DNA from: Neoechinorhynchus agilis
Taxonomy: Eukaryota; Acanthocephala
Assembly (NCBI GenBank): GCA_051530055.1
Contig: CM121342.1
Location: 7,812,001 to 7,876,000, forward strand
DNA length: 64,000 bases
Reading direction: 5' to 3'
Made by a program: the position numbers and the translations under genes. Below, one piece after another: positions 1-10,955 of this stretch. Each line of letters opens with the position of its first letter. Within the stretch, counting starts at the first letter, position 1. The notes under the pieces were generated by a model. It was not told the origin of the DNA. It saw only the letters and a list, made by a program, of their open reading frames with translations, and searched no databases.

Positions 1-582
1 CATGACCTAAAAGGTCTAAGGAGACACCTGACGATCAAATTGAATCGAAAAGTTAAGATATCCTTTAAAAAAGATTAGATCCAGGAACGAGTGTGTATTT
101 GAGGCGAGATTGTGGAATGAGGGAGTAGTAGGAAACGTTAGATAATAATGAGGTTTGATTGCATTAACAATAGTTCTGGACCATTTCAGAGACGGATCAT
201 TGAAATCTCACACAATAAAATCAATATTAGCTCTGAGAAGCCATTTGACTCTATTTTTAATGTACGGTCGATGGATAAAACCAGGTTTAATGTACAATTT
301 AACAAATGCGAAATATTTACGATTAATTAGAATTTTAAAAAAGGAGTAAGACATTTCGGTTGAAATGAAAGAAGACACCAATGTGGGAGTTAACGAGGAT
401 TGAAAAATTGAAATAAAACCCTGTGAGGCGGGACTGAATGATGGAGTAATAAAAGAGATGAATGTTGAGCTGTTCAGATGAGGTAGATAATTATAGAGTT
501 GGTCCTGAGTATAAATACTTTTCGTTTCCTGCAGAAAGATGATCGAAATGTCCGGTATGAAGTCGCCCCAACACGGTTTCAT
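1..582 (-). mobile_element. LINE A fragment, endonuclease domain
   Basis: The minus strand of 208-582 encodes a stretch that aligns along its length with the endonuclease domain of the long LINE A copy at 18.1-18.6 kb: shared features include FLQE/FQES early, ISIFQSSL, YIKPGFIHR and KWLL.ANID. Below 208 the similarity continues in broken frames to the window edge (SFLDLI, DRQVS, LLGH). The reverse transcriptase part would lie to the left of the window. The element is a Jockey/I-like non-LTR retrotransposon by comparison with the longer copy. It is truncated and frame-broken, so it is a dead fragment. Confidence 0.75.
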
Positions 583-589
583 TTTCTTA

Positions 590-1230
590 ATTACCTGTCA
601 AACCAACGTTCAGCGCAGGCAACAGCTAACATTTGCGCCCGTGTAATCGATTTAAAGTGGCCTCATTGTCGAATGGAGATCCTGATGTTTAAGCGGAAGG
701 CAAAGCGTCAAACATCAATGTTTTGAATGCAAACTAAAGGTCTTGTGGGAGAATGTTTTTTACGTAAATAATCAAAGAAAGTGGACAGTTTTAAGATAGT
801 TTGGTGGGCAGTTTTTAGGAAATTAGATGACGAGTTTTGAGAGTTTCGAGAAGTTTGGGAGCAGGTGGGGAGTTTTGGGAGAGGTGGCGCGAATTCAGAG
901 CAACGAGAGATAATGGCCGGGTGGAGAAGGCGCATCATTACAGAAATGAATAGGAGGGTTGATTGATTTTTGGTGGTGTTCCTCCTTTTGCTTTTGTTTC
1001 TACTCGTTCAGACATTTCTTCTACCTTTTGTTCGACCGTAGCTTTCTTAATAGTCATTGAAGGTGAATCGCTTTCGCCTTTCCTATCGTTACCTTTTATC
1101 CCAGTCACAATATCATACTCCTCAACAGTAATATTGGAATCATATAGTACTCAAGGCTGAATATCCTCCTGAGGGTGGCACCAAGCCCCTAGTAATTGTC
1201 GAATTTCAACGAGTCTTCGTTTGAGTTTGC
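590..1230 (-). mobile_element. LINE D 5' remnant (ORF1/endonuclease junction)
   Basis: Bases 900-960 match, in reverse complement, the stretch at about 30595-30660 that lies at the start of the LINE D endonuclease-like part (both contain the complement of a run reading CATTTCTGTAATGATRCGCC). Bases 640-690 also match 29300-29345 in reverse. No intact frame is present. The rest of this interval shows no host gene. It is best read as a decayed LINE D 5' part. Confidence 0.5.
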
Positions 1231-1233
1231 CAT

Positions 1234-1760
1234 GCAAGATTTGGACCAATATTCAGTACATCGTGTTTGGTATTGTTTTCAATTTTAATTGCAATGTTCA
1301 GTCTCCCTTTTAACGATTAAAATTGTTGATTTGCCTTATTCCGATGAATTAACTTTTATTTAAATGGAGCGTTTCTACTTTTTCCGTTAAGAGAATTCTT
1401 CACTCTAAACTTTTCTTATATGCCGACAATGTCACAATCTTCACAAAATCACCCTAAACATCTAACGATGTCATCTACATCAAAGATTTCTGCACTAATC
1501 CAATACTCTACCTGAACTTCTATAAATGCTTCGATTTGATTTCCTCGCTCTCCCGCATCCAACAAGCCACCTCTCTCAAAATTCTGGGTCTCCAATTAAA
1601 ATCAAATCTGAAATGGGACGACCACATTTCCTCGAAGGCCGAATTTGATCGGAATTCTTTTGACAAGTTAAGCTAGAAATCTAAAACGGAGAATCACGAT
1701 TAATGTCTTGCTGCCATTTGCATCCCAATGCTTAAGGAGGTGACCGAGATGGTATCCGAG
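1234..1760 (+). mobile_element. LINE D2 reverse-transcriptase remnant in duplicon 1
   Basis: In changing frames the plus strand shows LFLYADN followed by KDFCTNP, LYLNFYKCFD and LRILGLQLKSNLKWD, the same order as the palm and post-palm region of LINE D (SADD, KDFCTNHKLYLNFSKCF, LRILGLQFQSNLKWD). The same remnant lies 3' of each of the four acidic repeat genes (also near 21290-21660, 28690-29178 and 38740-39080), so it was inside the block before the block was duplicated. It is decayed and non-coding. Confidence 0.7.
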
Positions 1761-1920
1761 GGTGCTGGGTAGTGAAATGGCTGAGACTATGATCGGATAT
1801 TTTATGTTAGCTCAATTTATAATGAACAAAAACCCTCGTCCATTGATGTTGCTTATGACAAAAGCTTAATTAAAATTCTTTAGACCCTTTCATTAGTAAG
1901 CAGGTAAGAAAAACTAATTT

Positions 1921-1926
1921 TTATTG
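1921..1926 (-). promoter_or_regulatory. Poly(A) signal of acidic repeat gene copy 1
   Basis: AATAAA on the minus strand about 90 bases after the stop codon. The same hexamer stands at the same distance in all four copies. Confidence 0.6.
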
Positions 1927-2014
1927 TTGTCAAAACTATTTTAAATTCTAACAGCTAATAAATCTAAAATCCCGGGTAATAATGTCTTGTCGATTTAAGT
2001 CGGATAAAATTTCT

Positions 2015-4240
2015 TCAATGTAATACCGAATCTACATTCGGCATTATGTTATTGTATAATTTTTCTCGGTATAGGTGAGGTCGATAGATTTTCTTGATCT
2101 TTTTCTGAAATCTTCCACTTTTAAGAGGAGTCTTTTTCGCAGCTGCACTTTCGTTAGCTGTTTCAGGCTTGACGTCCAGCTTAGCGTCCACGATGACGGC
2201 ATCTGTTTGTCCCTCGATCTCAAATTTTAGTTCGATTGATTCGATTGGTGCAATTTCGCTCGCGAACTCGGACTTGGCATCTTCTTTATTGTCAACGGCG
2301 ACGGCATCCTTTTCTCCTTCAATCTGAGATTTGAGTTCGGTTGATTCAGTTGCTGCCATTTCGCTTGGCAATTCACACTTGACATCCTCTTTAGTGTCCA
2401 TGATGACGGCATCGATCTCTTCTTCAATCTGAGATTTTAGTTCCACTGATTCCGTTGCTGCCATTTCGATTGTAGATTGAGACTTGACATCCTCTTTAAT
2501 GTCAACGGCGACGACATCCTTTTCTCCTTCAATCTGAGATTTGAGTTCGGATAATTCGATTGATACCATTTCGTTGGCAGATTCAGACTTGACATCCTCT
2601 TTAGTGTCAACGGCGATAGCATCGATTTCTTCTTCAATCTGAGATTTGAGTTCGATTGCTGCTATTTCAGTGACAGATTCGAACTTGACATCCTCTTTAT
2701 TGTCAACGCCGATGGTATCGATTTCTTCTTCAATCTGAGATTTGAGTTCCATTGATTCGAGTGCTGTCATTTCGCTGGCAGATTCGGACTTGACGTCCTC
2801 TTCAGTATCCACGGCGATAGCATTGATTTCTTCTTCAATCTGAGATTTGAGTTTCATTGATTCGGTTGCTGCCATTTCGCTTGCAGTTTCGGATTTGACA
2901 TCCTCTTTAGTGTCCACTGTGATGGCAATCTTTTCTTTATCAATCTGAGATTTGAGTTCGGTTGATTCGACTGCTGCCATCTCGCTTGCCGGTTCGAACT
3001 TAACGCTCTCTTTGGTGTCCTCGGCGATGGCATCGATTTCTTCTTCAATCTGTGATTTGAGATCCATTGATTCGATTGGTGCCATTTCGCTATCAGATTC
3101 GGACTTGACATCCCCTTTATTGCCAACGGCGATGGTATCGATTTCTTCTTCAATCTGAGGTTGGAGTTCCATTGATTCGATTGCTGCCATTTCGCTGACA
3201 GATTCGGACTTGACGTCCTCTTCAGTGTCCACGGCGACGGCATCGATTTCTTCTTCAATCTTAGATTTGAGTTCGATTGATTCTATTGCCCCATTTTCGC
3301 ATTCAGATTCAAGCATGACATCCTCTTTATTATTCGAGACGGCGGCATCGATTTCTTCTTCAATCCGAGATTGGAGTTCCATTGATTCGATTGCTGCCAT
3401 TTCGCTCTCAGATTCGGACTTGACGTCCTCTTTAGGGTCCTTGGCGACCGCACCGATTTCTTTTTCAATCTGAGATTTGAGTTCCATTGATTCGATTGCT
3501 GCCATTTCGCTGACAGATTCGGACTTGACGTCCTCTTTAGGGTCCTTGGCGACCGCACGGATTTCTTCTTCAATCTGAGATTTGAGTTCGATTGATTCTA
3601 TTGCCCCATTTTCGCATTCAGATTCAAGCATGACATCCTCTTTATTATTCGAGACGACGGCATCGATTTCTCCTTTCGTTTCGGCTGAATTAGATGAAAA
3701 TGGCAATTTTGAACCTATATTAAACAATATGTTATTGTATGAAATTTTCAGTTGTAGGTCAGGTCGATACATTTTGTTAATCTTGTTCTGAAATCTTCCA
3801 TTTTTTAGAAGAGTCTTTTTCTTATTCCCTTTTCCATCCGCTAATATCTTTGCAATGCCTTCGAATGGTTTCGTTTCTGAAGAGCCGATTGTTGAGTTGC
3901 TGGACTGCCCTGAGACAATAGGCGTTTCCTTTTTGTCAACCATTTCAATTGTCCCAAATGCGCTAGGTATAGGCGTTCCAAGTTTGGGGTTTGTGGCATT
4001 ATTTCCTTTTTTAACGACATGAATTAGGGGTTTGAGTTCGGTTGCTTCAATTGATGCCATTTCGCTATCAGATTCGGGCTTGGCATCCACTTTGGTATGC
4101 ATCCGTTGAACTTCGTCCTCAATTACAATGTCTCCATCAACCATTTTAGTACTGCTGATTGGGTTCAGGGCGTAGCATCGGTTTTTGGTCGAAAAGGTTG
4201 AAAGGCTGCTGATCAGTAGCACGGCGGTGAAAATTTTCAT
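2015..4240 (-). CDS. Secreted acidic 35-residue-repeat protein, copy 1
   Basis: A 741-residue single open frame starting at ATG. Residues 1 to about 20 (MKIFTAVLLISSLSTF) form a hydrophobic signal peptide, so the product is probably secreted. Residues ~30-140 are a unique Ser/Thr/Lys-rich region; about 145-180 hold a basic module (GRFQNKINKM, RPDL, ISYNNILFN). Then come about 14 complete tandem repeats of 35 residues plus a partial one, with consensus pieces EDVKSESASEMAAIES and ELKSQIEEEIDAV. These are strongly acidic and look able to form helices or coiled coils. The C-terminus repeats the basic module (GRFQKKIKKI, RPHLYREKLYNNI). The only cysteines after the signal region are scattered in repeats, so a disulfide-rich fold is unlikely. 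I do not recognise the family and assign no function. A TTCTTTAG just upstream could be a splice or trans-splice acceptor. It is nearly identical to copy 3 but has three more repeats. Confidence 0.85.
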   Translation of the reverse strand: MKIFTAVLLISSLSTFSTKNRCYALNPISSTKMVDGDIVIEDEVQRMHTKVDAKPESDSEMASIEATELKPLIHVVKKGNNATNPKLGTPIPSAFGTIEMVDKKETPIVSGQSSNSTIGSSETKPFEGIAKILADGKGNKKKTLLKNGRFQNKINKMYRPDLQLKISYNNILFNIGSKLPFSSNSAETKGEIDAVVSNNKEDVMLESECENGAIESIELKSQIEEEIRAVAKDPKEDVKSESVSEMAAIESMELKSQIEKEIGAVAKDPKEDVKSESESEMAAIESMELQSRIEEEIDAAVSNNKEDVMLESECENGAIESIELKSKIEEEIDAVAVDTEEDVKSESVSEMAAIESMELQPQIEEEIDTIAVGNKGDVKSESDSEMAPIESMDLKSQIEEEIDAIAEDTKESVKFEPASEMAAVESTELKSQIDKEKIAITVDTKEDVKSETASEMAATESMKLKSQIEEEINAIAVDTEEDVKSESASEMTALESMELKSQIEEEIDTIGVDNKEDVKFESVTEIAAIELKSQIEEEIDAIAVDTKEDVKSESANEMVSIELSELKSQIEGEKDVVAVDIKEDVKSQSTIEMAATESVELKSQIEEEIDAVIMDTKEDVKCELPSEMAATESTELKSQIEGEKDAVAVDNKEDAKSEFASEIAPIESIELKFEIEGQTDAVIVDAKLDVKPETANESAAAKKTPLKSGRFQKKIKKIYRPHLYREKLYNNIMPNVDSVLH

Positions 4241-4870
4241 CGGAGTAATGGTTGGAAGGATACCCTAAAGAAGAGATACAGCTCAAAATTACCTACTCTA
4301 CGGGATGCGCAAGCGATTTAGAAATGTTATTAAATACTTGAACAATATTGACGTTTTCATAAAAATTACTGTTTACGTCTTGGTATGTTTACAAAAACTC
4401 ATTGTTGACATTATGTGTCCAGAAAAGATTTTCTTGAAACGAAAAAGGAGTACGGATTCACTCCCATTAAATATCTTTCTAATAGTGATTTGCCAATATT
4501 TGGTTTGTTGGTTAAAGCTCTCATTGACATGGCCACCTCAAAAGGTGGTCCTACTATTAGGATTCGCTTATTTGGGTTCTCTTTCACAATTCAAAAACCA
4601 ATCACTGATGGCTTCTCACCTCGTCAATTTTCGAAATGTCTGGCTTGTGGCCACGTCTAACTGTTTTGTCAAGTTGGCGATGGCAAAAGAGAACCAATTT
4701 TACGTACAACGATCCGGATTTATTTGAAATACCCACTCAGATTATCGACAATAATGTGTTAATAGATGAAATTTTCGTTGTAACTGTTCACAATTTAAGT
4801 CCTTAAGAACATTCCAAAGGAGTTATAGTAGCACGAGCTATCGAGCAGATTATAAATATGAATCAAAATT
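4241..4870 (+). other. Conserved 5' flank of acidic repeat gene, with divergent open frames
   Basis: This flank reappears in reverse upstream of copy 3 (25838-26489), in part upstream of copy 4 (35735-36398) and as its first ~190 bases upstream of copy 2. On the strand opposite the gene it has two overlapping open frames, 4305-4727 (140 residues, starting MRKRFRNVIKYLNN) and 4415-4660 (81 residues, starting MSRKDFLETKKEY). Near-identity of the copies means that conservation cannot prove coding. It may hold the promoter of the acidic repeat gene; no clear TATA box was seen. Confidence 0.55.
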
Positions 4871-6290
4871 TAATTAGTCGTCTTCCTGATACACCAAAAT
4901 CTTACTTGAGCTCTGATTCATTTATTTCAGTAGATATAAATAAATCGTTCAATTATGAGCCGTACGTGATTTTTAAGCGTGATTTTCAGAACGCCTTTAA
5001 CTCTCTCAGTGGAGAAACCATGTTCTGCGCAATTAGGGATCACGCACCAGAAGCCTTCCAGTATTTTCTCAATGCCTACGGGACCGCGACTCCTTTGCTT
5101 TTCGAAGACCACCTCATTTGGTCCGAAATAGGAGTGCCGCAAGCCGATCCTCTCGGTCCAATAGCATTCTCCCTAACAGTAAATCCAATAGCGCACTCTC
5201 TCCATTCCAGCTTCAACGCTTGGTACTTGGATGACGCTACGCTCGGAGGTGATCTCGCCGTTCTACTGGGCGATTTGGAGACTGATTAGGGAGACTGGGA
5301 GATTGGGCGTTGAGCTTAATGCTGGAAAGTGTGAGCTCCTAGTATTAAATATCGAAGACGCCGCCAAAGTCAAGGAGCTAATGTATGGGTTCGAGGCTGT
5401 AGCTCTAGGTCTGAAACTCGTGACTCCAGAGTAACTCAGCCTCCTGGGTAGTTGCGTCTTTGATTCAAATGTGGAAACTGAGATCAGCCGTATCATATCG
5501 AAAGTTTCGTTGCTGTGCGAAAGGTTGAGCGCTCTCTCAGCGCACGAAGCGTTATTTATGATAAAGATCGCACCAAACATAAGGAAGGATTGGCTAAGCT
5601 CGACGACAAGGTGAGAGCTTGCCTCGAGCGTATTTTAAATGTCCAGCTCTCAGATAAGGCGTGGCGACAGGCTTCATTGCCTGTGTCACCTGGGGGATTG
5701 GGCATTCGGGCGCTAGTAGACCTTCCCTTGCCAGCCCTTCTTGGATTGTACCAGGGGAGTCAATCTACAGCGAAGTAAATTCTGAGAGGAAAGTTCTGCC
5801 TTGACCGGGATTTCGTGGTGGCAGTTGAAGAATGGTGCCAGCGGACAGACGCTAACCATGTTCAACCGCTTGCTTAAAGAAGGACAATCGAAAAAATAAC
5901 ATATGGTTAGGGCAAATACCTTCTCTGGGACGCCAAGTTTGTGGACACTCGCAGTAAACAACATTCCTTATTCTCTCGATATCACTGGAGGTGCAGCCAG
6001 TGCAGCGGAAGGGAAGAAGGTACAAAAGTATGGAGAATTAGCAAGGGCCCACTATTTTGTTTCCTTCGGAGTAGACACATATGGATCGCTTGGCAGCTCG
6101 GCACTCACCCTGCTGCAGGATCTCTCGAAGAAATTGAGAGAAACGACCGGCGACGCACGAGCAGGTGTATTCCTGCGACATTATATCTCGCTCGCAGTAC
6201 AACGAGGCAATGCTGCTAGCGTGATAGCGACAGCCGGGGAAGGAGAGAAGCTCCAATTTCGCGGACGGTGGTGATTGCACGTTTTGTGCT
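4858..6290 (+). mobile_element. LINE C copy, reverse transcriptase and C-terminal domain
   Basis: The first part encodes an RT core with DFQNAFNSL, GVPQADPLGP and WYLDDATLGGD (the usual F/YxDD is LDD here). After several frame breaks come LLERILNVQLSD-like and PGGLGIRALVDL pieces. The end (5903-6274) encodes the C-terminal tail YGELARAHYFVSFGVDTYG ... GDARAGVFL ... LAVQRGNAASVIAT, matching the tail of the more intact copy at 32.0-32.9 kb. The zinc and endonuclease motifs are largely lost in this copy. It is a dead non-LTR element of the family described at 32007. Confidence 0.75.
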
Positions 6291-6294
6291 TTAT

Positions 6295-6570
6295 TGTTGT
6301 AAGAAAAGTTAGTGTTTTATAAAAAATACTCCGTTGAACGTTTAAACAGACTTACGGCTTCCGAGAGCAAAAATAATTATGTTTTGAAATTTAAATAAGG
6401 ATAAAGGACTGTGCAATTACACTCAGTTCATAGTTAAAGATCTTTTGGTGCACACAATAAAAACCGAAATTATTTTGGAAAAGAACAAAGTCTTGCGTAT
6501 TAACTTATATCGATCGGTTGATAGCAGTGAGGGTGCGGTTCAATAATAAAAACAGTTATAAAGCATCTAA
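6295..6570 (+). mobile_element. Possible LTR of a Ty3/gypsy fossil
   Basis: The stretch begins TGTTGTAAG, ends CATCTAACA and is followed at once by ATTGGCGACGAGGACA, which resembles the start of the internal region of many gypsy elements. A gag-like frame follows. No second copy of this LTR was found in the window, so its ends are inferred only. Confidence 0.35.
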
Positions 6571-7290
6571 CAATTGGCGACGAGGACAAAGCGGATCTGT
6601 TGAAGGAAATGATGAAAATGTTTCGAGAACAATCAAGTAATCGCGATTTGCAAAAACGACTCCTAGAAATGAAGGAGCATAAACAATCCAGTCAGATATT
6701 GATTCCGCAATTTCGACGATTCGTATACGAAGATGAGACATGGTCCGACTACATGGGACAACTGGAACAACATTTTGGCGCTTATGGCATAGAGGAAAAT
6801 AACAAGAAAGCTCATCTACTAGCATGGAGTGGACCGAAGACGTTTCAACTGATAGTAAAAATTATTAAAGATTTCAAATCAAGCTCTACCACTTACGCAG
6901 ATATAGTGTCCGCGCTTACTAACCACTATCAGATGTGGTAGCGGCTAGGTATGCGTTTGCACAATGTAAGATGGGATCCTACCAAAATCACGTGCAATGG
7001 ATGCCGGAGGCCCGTGGAATGGTCAATACCTGCCAATTTCACCCAAAATCAACAATTACGGAAAACGAAGCGATTGAGGATAGACTGTGAGATCTCCTCA
7101 TACTGAATGCCCCATTCGAAGAAATTAGGATTCAGACTCTCAGGCTTGAAGATCCTACTTTCGATCAGGCCCTTAAGGTAGCTACGACCTACGAGACAGC
7201 CGAGAGGACAAGGACGATATTGACCAGAGGCAGTAGTGATAATGAAGTACGTGAAGAATTATGTGCAAAAGTTGATCGGTCGCACATTGG
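6571..7290 (+). mobile_element. Ty3/gypsy gag fossil
   Basis: The frame from 6600 encodes a gag-like capsid segment (RRFVYEDETWSDYMGQLEQ, then AYGIEENNKKAHLLAWSG and TYADIVSALTNHY), and related gag sequence continues to about 7240. This order is typical of Ty3/gypsy gag in invertebrates. No pol follows. The element is broken, with at least two interruptions, and is an old fragment. Confidence 0.65.
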
Positions 7291-7700
7291 ACACATTTAG
7301 CTATTTCGACGGCTTTTGTCAATACCAAATCCTCTTGTTCGAGCAATCGTTGTCTTATTGCATCGGATCTGATGCCGGAGATGAAAGCATCTCGGATTAA
7401 TTCCGAATTGGCCTCCTCAGCATTGACAGAGCCATGTTAGTTAGACATTGGACGTATTGATCGATGCTCTCGTTCTCTGATTGTTTGCGGCTAGAGAGAA
7501 GATGCCCGCTTAGAACTTCATTGTGCTTTTTTTGGTATATATTTTCCAATAAGGCCCAGACTTCTTCAAAAGTCTTGGTATCTTCCAAAACTTCGTATAC
7601 ATCGGGCCCAATATTGGCGTATAGGTATTCTAGTTTATCATTATCAAGATCGACCGATTGAATCGTATATTTGAAGTGTCTTGAATGCTTCAAGGTATTT
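7290..7700 (-). mobile_element. Second LTR-retrotransposon gag fossil
   Basis: On the minus strand there is a gag-type segment (IGPDVYEVLEDTKTFEEVW, LLENIYQKKHNEVLSGHLL, SENESIDQYVQCLTNMAL) of the kind found in Ty3/gypsy elements. It differs from the gag at 6.6 kb and lies in the opposite orientation, so it is another element. It is broken and carries no pol. Confidence 0.6.
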
Positions 7701-8288
7701 TAGTCGTTTCAGTCAAATAATCCCAAAATTCCCCAGCTAAATAGACGTGACAGTATTTTAAGTTTTAACGGGTTTATTGTTCGATGAAAAAGACGCAAAC
7801 TTCATACTGAAAAGACGCGATAAGTCACCTTGTCCGTTTCGCCAATGAGTCTTGAATGCTTCAAGGTATTTTAGTCGTTTCAGTCAAATAATCCCAAAAT
7901 TCCCCAGCTAAATAGACGTGACAGTATTTTAAGTTTTATCAGGTTTATTGTTCGATGAAAACGGCGCAAACTTCATACCGAAAAAGCGCGATAAGTCACC
8001 TTGTCCGTTTCGCCAATGAGTCTTGAATGCTTCAAGGTATTTTAGTCGTTTCAGTCAAATGGTCCGAAAATGCCCCAGTTAAATAGACGTGACAGTATTT
8101 TAAGTTTTAACGGGTTTATTGTTCGATGAAAAAGACGCAAACTTCATACTAAAAAGACGCGATAAGTCACCTTGTCCGTTTCGCCAATGAGTCTTGAATG
8201 CTTCAAGGTATTTTAGTCGTTTCAGTCAAATAATCCCAAAATTCCCCAGCTAAATAGACGTGACAGTATTTTAAGTTTTAACGGGTTT
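7678..8288 (-). repeat. 171-bp tandem repeat, about 3.6 units
   Basis: Units start with GTCTTGAATGCTTCAAGG at 7678, 7849, 8020 and 8191, an exact 171-base period; the last unit is cut at about 8288. Units differ by only a few bases. On the minus strand each unit carries ATTGGCGAAACGGACAAGG, like a leader just after an LTR, so the array is an amplified leader/early-gag segment of the gag fossil that adjoins it. Confidence 0.85.
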
Positions 8289-8294
8289 GAGATT

Positions 8295-10955
8295 CGCTTG
8301 TATTGTCATACTGTTCTTTAGCCCTCTGTAATTTTCGCTTAATCGTCTTCTTTCGCGATGATCGGACTTGATGTTACTGATTCTTGTCGGTCACGTAAAA
8401 GAAGCAGCTCCGGCGGCCAGACAGCTACTGATAGTAGCCTGTCAACGCGGGATTGGTGTGCCGCTCCACTTGGTGATGCGGCAGCGAACCAGAGCAACAA
8501 AATCCACCAGTACAACGAGAAAAAGCGAGGGCGTCGCAGCTCTCGCCGACGACTTGAGCGAGCGTCAGTCGAAGCTCATCACCGTGGTGGATACGGACTG
8601 TTCAGGTGGCGCTGACAGCCGTGAGCCCTTTGGCCCAGCTATTTCAAATAGAAGAGGATTACGAATCGGATCCTTGAATTGTAGGAGTCTGCGAGCGCAA
8701 TGGCGTAGGGGAACACTGGCCAAATTGGCAAGGACGCCAGAATGGATCTTGTGTTTTTACAAGAATCCTTCGTGTCAGCATAAAGCTTCGATCGAGAAAT
8801 CTCTATGCTTTTGGCGTGTATTCACCGACCTCCTCGTCGGATGAAGATGCAGTTGAAGGATTTTATGGAAATCTAGCCGAAGCACTAGATGATGTACCGA
8901 ACAGAGACACCCTCCTAATAACCGGTGACTTCAGCGCGATTTTATCGCATTCCGAAAGATCGCTATGTGTTAAAAGGCGAGAATCGGAACAGCCGGTACT
9001 TGGTTGAGGCGCTGGAGCGGCATGATCTCGTGTCTGCTAACACTTTATTCCGGAAGCGTCCGTGGCGTTTGGCGACGTTTATGGGTCAAAAAATCCGTCC
9101 AAACATGCCATGGGAAAAAATCCCAAGAGACGCTTAGCTCAGCTTGACCATATATTGTTGAGACGTAGGGAAAAATGTCGGGTCAAAAAGGCTTTCACGT
9201 TCACAGTTGATGGGCTGCCAACCGACCACAGATTGGTGATGTGTCAGTTGAGCATGAATGACTCGTTGTTCCGTACGCCTCAACATCCTCCACGTCCATT
9301 CTATGGCGCCCTCGCTAATGAGGAGAATAGGAAAGAGTTCGATATCGAACTAGAGAATCAACCGAGCTCGATGCCAGCTGCTGAAACGGATATTGATTTT
9401 TATTACAAGCCAATCTGCGACGCCGTGACCAAAGTGGCCGAGAACACCCTCCCAAAAAATAGGCGTATAAAAGCTGCAAAGGTTATGTGGCAGGAGGACT
9501 GTGAATTTATGGCAATGGCTAAGCAGATCAAAACTCTAAGAAAAAGAGGAAAACGATATGAGGCTCGCATTGCAAGTCTTGAACTTGCCAACCTCTATAA
9601 TGAAAAGCAAAAAGCTTCGATAGAGGGTGCAGTTCGCGGGATCGCATATAAGGAAGGTTTTGTTCGTACCTCCTTAGCATGGAGAGCGATAAACATTCCC
9701 ACAGGAAGATCCCAAAGACAGCCAACTTTGATTGAAGGTCCCTCCCCGGAAATCAGAAAAAAGAGAATCGCAAATTATTTTGCGGAAATTCTCAATTCGC
9801 CATTATCGTCTTTGGAAGTGAGTCCTGCACTCCGAATTCAGCCAATCCTCGAATCGTTTCTAAGACGGATGTGACCCTTCGATTCGGTAAATCGAACGAT
9901 GATTGGCGGTATCTTAAAGGAGTATGGAGTGCCGCCGATCATTGTCACATCCGTTATGGCATTATATAAAAACACAAGGTCCGCCGTAAAGACAGCTGGC
10001 GGTTTGATATAATACTTTTCCACCACTTCAGGTGTTCTGCAGGGCGACACATTGGCTCCTTTCCTCTTCATCTTGGTGCTTGATTGGGTAATGAGATGGG
10101 CACTACCGAATGATGAAGATGGATTTCTTCTGTTGAGGAAAAGGGGTCGTAGGTATCCTGAGATACGCGCCTCCTACATGGCATATGCCGACGACATCGT
10201 ATTGATGTCCTCAACAGTCGAAGGAGCTCAACGCATGCTAAATAGACTGTGCGAGAGGGAGAGTATGATTGGTCTGACCATCAACTCGAAAAAGACGGAA
10301 TTCTTGACGATTCCGCTGGGCAATTAAAACAGATAGAGCGGTATGTCTATCTGCGAGCTGTCGTTCCTGAGGTGAGTGCGGATGTCAGCCGACGGAGAGC
10401 TATAGCTTGGAGAGCAATGGGGCAACTTAAACCACTGTTTGACAGTGAGTCTTTGCCGGATGAACTCCGTTCGCAGCTGTACAGGACTCTAATTGAGAGC
10501 ATTCTCTACTACAATGAAGAGACCTGGACACTGTTACCAACGGCGACGAGGCAGTTTTACCAAAATCATTCATCTCTCTTACGTACGGCGTTCAAGGTCA
10601 GATGGTCAGATAAAGTGACCAACAAAGCACTGTATAAGAGAGCTGGAGTCCAACTGCCCAGTGAATATTTGCGCCGCAGACGACTGCAGTTCACGAGCAA
10701 TATAATTCGGTCCAAGGCATCTTGCCCACAGGTCGTGCAACAGTTCCTTTTCTGGAAGCCAACGACATTGTATCGTAAAGGCAAAGGGAACTGTCGTGCA
10801 TACGATGACCTCATTTTAAGAGACGCGAATTGCCCGCATAACAGGACTGCTGTCGTGTATTTTAGATCCCTTGCGGAGTCTAATTCTATTTGACGGGCTT
10901 ATACCTACGGTGCAACGTAGGAAAGTACCGTTGCATACAAAACAAATACAATTAG
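8295..10955 (+). mobile_element. LINE B: endonuclease and reverse transcriptase, broken
   Basis: The endonuclease part starts near 8660 (RIGSLNCRSLRAQ) and continues with GDFSAILSHS near 8925 and DGLPTDHRLVMCQL near 9210. The linker 9062-9874 is a long open stretch. The RT follows with SGVLQGDTLAPFLFIL, AYADDIVLMSS (10180-10210), LTINSKKTEFL, and a post-RT segment ISRR/WRAMGQLKPLF, LYRTLIESILYYNEETW. The order EN-RT with YADD is that of an L1/RTE/Jockey-type LINE; I cannot fix the clade by eye, but GVLQGDTLAPFLF is seen in RTE-like animal elements. Several frameshifts and stops separate the parts. Confidence 0.8.

Noticed and set aside
3210-3791. Antisense Ser-rich frames across the acidic repeats
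   Set aside because: They mirror the repeat in every copy, lack a signal or start context and are explained by stop-free 105-bp units.
4660-4860. A faint dUTPase-like pattern (IIDNN..IDEIFVVTVHN then ARAIEQII) on the plus strand of the acidic gene's 5' flank
   Set aside because: The earlier dUTPase motifs are not visible and the match is short; a profile search would be needed before calling it.
7678-8288. CRISPR-like array
   Set aside because: The repeats are contiguous 171-bp units with no spacers, in a eukaryotic context; a leader fossil explains them.
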